Assembly: GCA_019828595.1 (NCBI GenBank)
Contig: JAHQRK010000027.1
Span: 124,001 to 188,000 of the forward strand
DNA length: 64,000 nt
DNA from: Aphanomyces cochlioides
Lineage: Eukaryota > Oomycota > Saprolegniomycetes > Saprolegniales > Verrucalvaceae
Reading direction: 5' to 3'
This document shows, piece after piece, positions 61,803 to 64,000 of the stretch. Under the pieces are notes generated by a model that made no database searches, was not told where the DNA came from, and worked only from the letters and a program-made list of their open reading frames with translations. The first letter of the stretch is position 1. Each line of letters opens with the position of its first letter. The position numbers were made by a program, and so were the translations under genes.

Positions 61803-62769
61803 AGGGAGATGTTGCAAACTCTACCATATCTGTGTCTGTGAATTATCCTCCAACATTTTATCAAATATATGGAAACTCTCAGATTGAATCGTGGATTCCA
61901 TGAAATTCGACGATTTCATGGATTCCATATCTTCCCAAATCATCCGGTTAAACGCCCCTCTAAAGAGGCACGTCCGGTTATTTTAATTTTGCGACGTTTG
62001 AATGTATCTCCTCGTCAGTCCCATTTACGATGAGTTGGTGGAGCGACAAAGACGACTTGGTGCTACTCACTCAAGTGAACAACGACAGACCCTTCCTCTC
62101 CAAAACAGGCTGTGTTATTCGGCATGTAGCAATTTTGGAGCCATCTATAAAGCCGAACACGCAAGATAATGGTGCCCCTTTGGCCTCAATGGCAGCAGCA
62201 TACATGTCTAGTCGACTGACAGCGAGTCGCTTGCAAAAGTAGATCACATGCTCCCATTTGTCGAATAGAATATCAACCATGTCGTTAAATATATGACAGA
62301 TAGACTCACGAGACCTACCATTGGCATCATGTTCACGTATCGCCGAGGATAAGACATTCGGTTGAGTAAAATACACAGAGCTTCAAACTACAACAACGGT
62401 CACGTGCACTGGTGACAAAGACATCGGGAAGCCCATGTAGCACAACGAGAGAGTGTAATCCAGACATGTTAAAGCGGAAATTTTGTTCAGCGTCCTTGTC
62501 ATTCATTTTTGTGGGATCAAACCTCACGTCAGGAACGACAGGGCGTTCAATGTGAATTCAAGCAGCAGTTTACGACGGCGTTGAGGCATGGAACGAGCGC
62601 GACGAAGGAGGACGGTGATGTCTTGGATGGATAGCATTTTTACTCTAAATTTAGCCAGAAAATACAGACACAGGCTGTGCAACAACAGCTCGGAAGAGTC
62701 CACGTCTGTGTCTGCATCTGTAACTATTTCACAGACACAGATACAGAACACCACTTGCAACATCTCCCT
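61803..62769 (-). mobile_element. PIF/Harbinger-type transposon derivative
   Basis: The terminal inverted repeats agggagatgttgcaa (61,803-61,817) and its inverse (62,755-62,769) are perfect. A second shared block, 'atctgtgtctgtgaa', lies just inside both ends. Identical AAT trinucleotides flank the element (61,800-61,802 and 62,770-62,772), fitting a 3-bp target-site duplication as in PIF/Harbinger elements, although TAA/TTA is more usual there. The inside holds a broken transposase and a 15-bp perfect hairpin at 61,892-61,927. At 967 bp it is too short to be autonomous. Confidence 0.7.
62071..62640 (-). pseudogene. Harbinger (DDE_Tnp_4-like) transposase fragment
   Basis: Three minus-strand frames join into a recognisable N-terminal half. 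A helical start (DITVLLRRARSMPQRRRK) is followed by a region with FRFNMSGLH and SARDRC, and then, after a frameshift, by the SRESICHIF region and GFIDGSKIATCR. The Asp of FIDGS would be the first catalytic Asp of the DDE triad. The rest of the catalytic domain is missing before the stop at 62,071. It cannot encode an active enzyme. Confidence 0.65.
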
Positions 62770-62880
62770 AATATCAAACGCACAATATGTAAGGGTGCGT
62801 CTGGCAAAATTTCAAAATCAATATACCATTTTCAGCTAAATTGGGATCAACGATTTATGGCATATTCAAAATGGAGGTAA
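62770..62880. other. Short spacer between two repeat elements
   Basis: No gene. The motif 'gcgtctggca' near 62,796 recurs as 'ccgtctggca' near 63,041 in the loop of the next palindrome. Confidence 0.4.
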
Positions 62881-63221
62881 AACCTCCATTTCGTAAAATG
62901 GCATTTTGGGAGCCTCCAGTGATTATATCCCAACCAAAAATATTGGATTTGGTGCAAAACTCTTTGAGATAAACAAGTTCATATTTTGACCTAAATTATT
63001 GAATTTGGCCTCAAAATGGCATTTTGGGCCTATTTAGGGCCCGTCTGGCATCCGAAATATTACAATAAATAGGCCCAAAATGCCATTTTGAGGCCAAATT
63101 CAATAATTTAGGTCAAAATATGAACTTGTTTATCTCAAAGAGTTTTGCACCAAATCCAATATTTTTGGTTGGGATATACTCACTGGAGGCTCCCAAAATG
63201 CCATTTTACGAAATGGAGGTT
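62881..63221. repeat. Near-perfect palindrome with 156-bp arms
   Basis: The arms 62,881-63,036 and 63,066-63,221 are reverse complements without indels; I saw only about one mismatch (near 62,932/63,170). The loop is 29 nt. No ORF is present. It begins with aacctccattt, and a short inverse copy of that motif lies just outside the left arm (about 62,868-62,878). Confidence 0.92.
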
Positions 63222-63588
63222 AGCGAACTGTGATACAATCTATCTCATAAGGGTCACGTAGCAGTAAGTCTGCACGAAGGCACCAACTTGAATAGAATTG
63301 ATAGAACCAAGTCGGTCCATCCCTGATAGAACCATGGAGAATTAAATTCACTCTCAGCAGGACCAAGTCATAAGAGAATAGACTATCTGCGATAGAACCA
63401 TGGAGAATGAAATCCGTCCTGTGGACGACAAGGCATCGAATCCGTCGCCGACTGAGGGATACGTAGATCTGATTGGATACATGTAGCTTTAAGTCAATCA
63501 TCCATGTGTCTTCAAACATAAACAAACACGCTATTTTCGAGCTTGTTTGGCTCTTCAACTTGGTCAACACTACATATCGTAGCTACAG
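63222..63588. other. Spacer with a partial tandem duplication
   Basis: About 19 bp ('gatagaaccatggagaat') occur at about 63,325 and 63,391, 66 bp apart. A 116-codon minus-strand ORF covers the region, but its only feature is this internal repetition and I do not regard it as a gene. Confidence 0.45.
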
Positions 63589-63942
63589 TCATGGCTCGAT
63601 TTAGTGAACCCTTCAACAATATAAAATATTACATTTATCGTGTTCCACACGGGTAATGATTATGAAAGGTAATTTCTACTACCATGGTAGTGCCCATCGA
63701 AATGAGCCGTGAAGTTCACAACAACATCCAAAGCATTCAGTGAATTATTCATGACATCAACAAATAACCGCCAAATCTCAGTACCGTTTGGGTCATCTGC
63801 AATTCCCTTCGTGTGGCCATCGACGTCTGTGGTGTTCAAACGACTTGAATAAACTCTATATTATTTCAACTTGTTGCATCTGATTGTATATTAATTTTGA
63901 AGGTATATTCATTTTCAGTGGGTTCACTAAATCGAGCCATGA
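63589..63942. mobile_element. MITE-like element with 23-bp perfect terminal inverted repeats
   Basis: Positions 63,589-63,611 and 63,920-63,942 are exact inverses (core ggctcgatttagtgaac). The element is 354 bp, AT-rich and non-coding. I see no clear target-site duplication. Confidence 0.65.
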
Positions 63943-64000
63943 TAGGTATATCTACTGCATGTGTGATTATTCAATTCAGAATTTGTATTGGATGTGATAT
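63943..64000. other. Right edge of the window
   Basis: 58 bp of AT-rich sequence with nothing recognised. Confidence 0.4.

Noticed and set aside
63220..63570. 116-codon minus-strand ORF
   Set aside because: Its content is explained by a short tandem duplication and no domain is visible.

Overview
This window looks like nuclear DNA of an oomycete, and a water mould of the Saprolegnia/Aphanomyces kind is my best guess. The evidence is intronless ABCC-type transporter genes, a bZIP gene whose basic region lacks the usual Asn and whose C-terminal half resembles that seen in oomycete bZIPs, an oomycete-style PH-domain relic, and a Harbinger-type transposon derivative. The species is inferred, not proven.

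Positions 147-39,770 are one head-to-tail tandem array with a period of 854 bp, about 46.4 units. Each unit carries one tRNA-Gly(GCC) gene on the minus strand, giving 47 copies, each followed by a short T-run that would stop RNA polymerase III. The copies are almost identical except for one base in the T arm. Copies 1-28, and copy 35, carry A at tRNA position 53, which breaks the universal G53-C61 pair and alters the B box. Copy 29 carries U53. Copies 30-34 and 36-47 carry canonical G53. Four copies also have single-base indels in the T arm. Only 15 copies have both full length and a canonical T arm. All the long repeated ORFs inside the array are by-products of the repetition.

The array ends at 39,770 inside an ABC transporter gene and truncates it (39,771-41,924, minus strand, also damaged by a lost start codon and two indels). 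Next come an intact 1,272-residue ABCC transporter (42,949-46,767), an inverted ABC relic (about 48,482-48,575), a bZIP gene (49,605-50,516), a frameshifted PH-domain gene (51,682-52,138), a second ABC 5'-end relic (about 52,540-52,640) and a third ABCC gene with one 5-bp frameshift (53,401-57,224). The order 'ABC 5' end, flank, complete ABC gene' occurs twice, 10,452 bp apart, so this is an old segmental duplication. The two long ABC copies share blocks that read as identical between diverged stretches, which suggests gene conversion.

From about 57.2 kb to the end there is no convincing host gene. This stretch holds small inverted-repeat elements: a roughly 298-bp MITE-like element, a nested foldback structure of about 2.1 kb, a 967-bp Harbinger derivative with terminal inverted repeats and a matching 3-bp flank, a near-perfect palindrome with 156-bp arms, and a 354-bp element with 23-bp perfect terminal repeats. 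All comparisons were made by eye from the sequence; no search or folding program was run.
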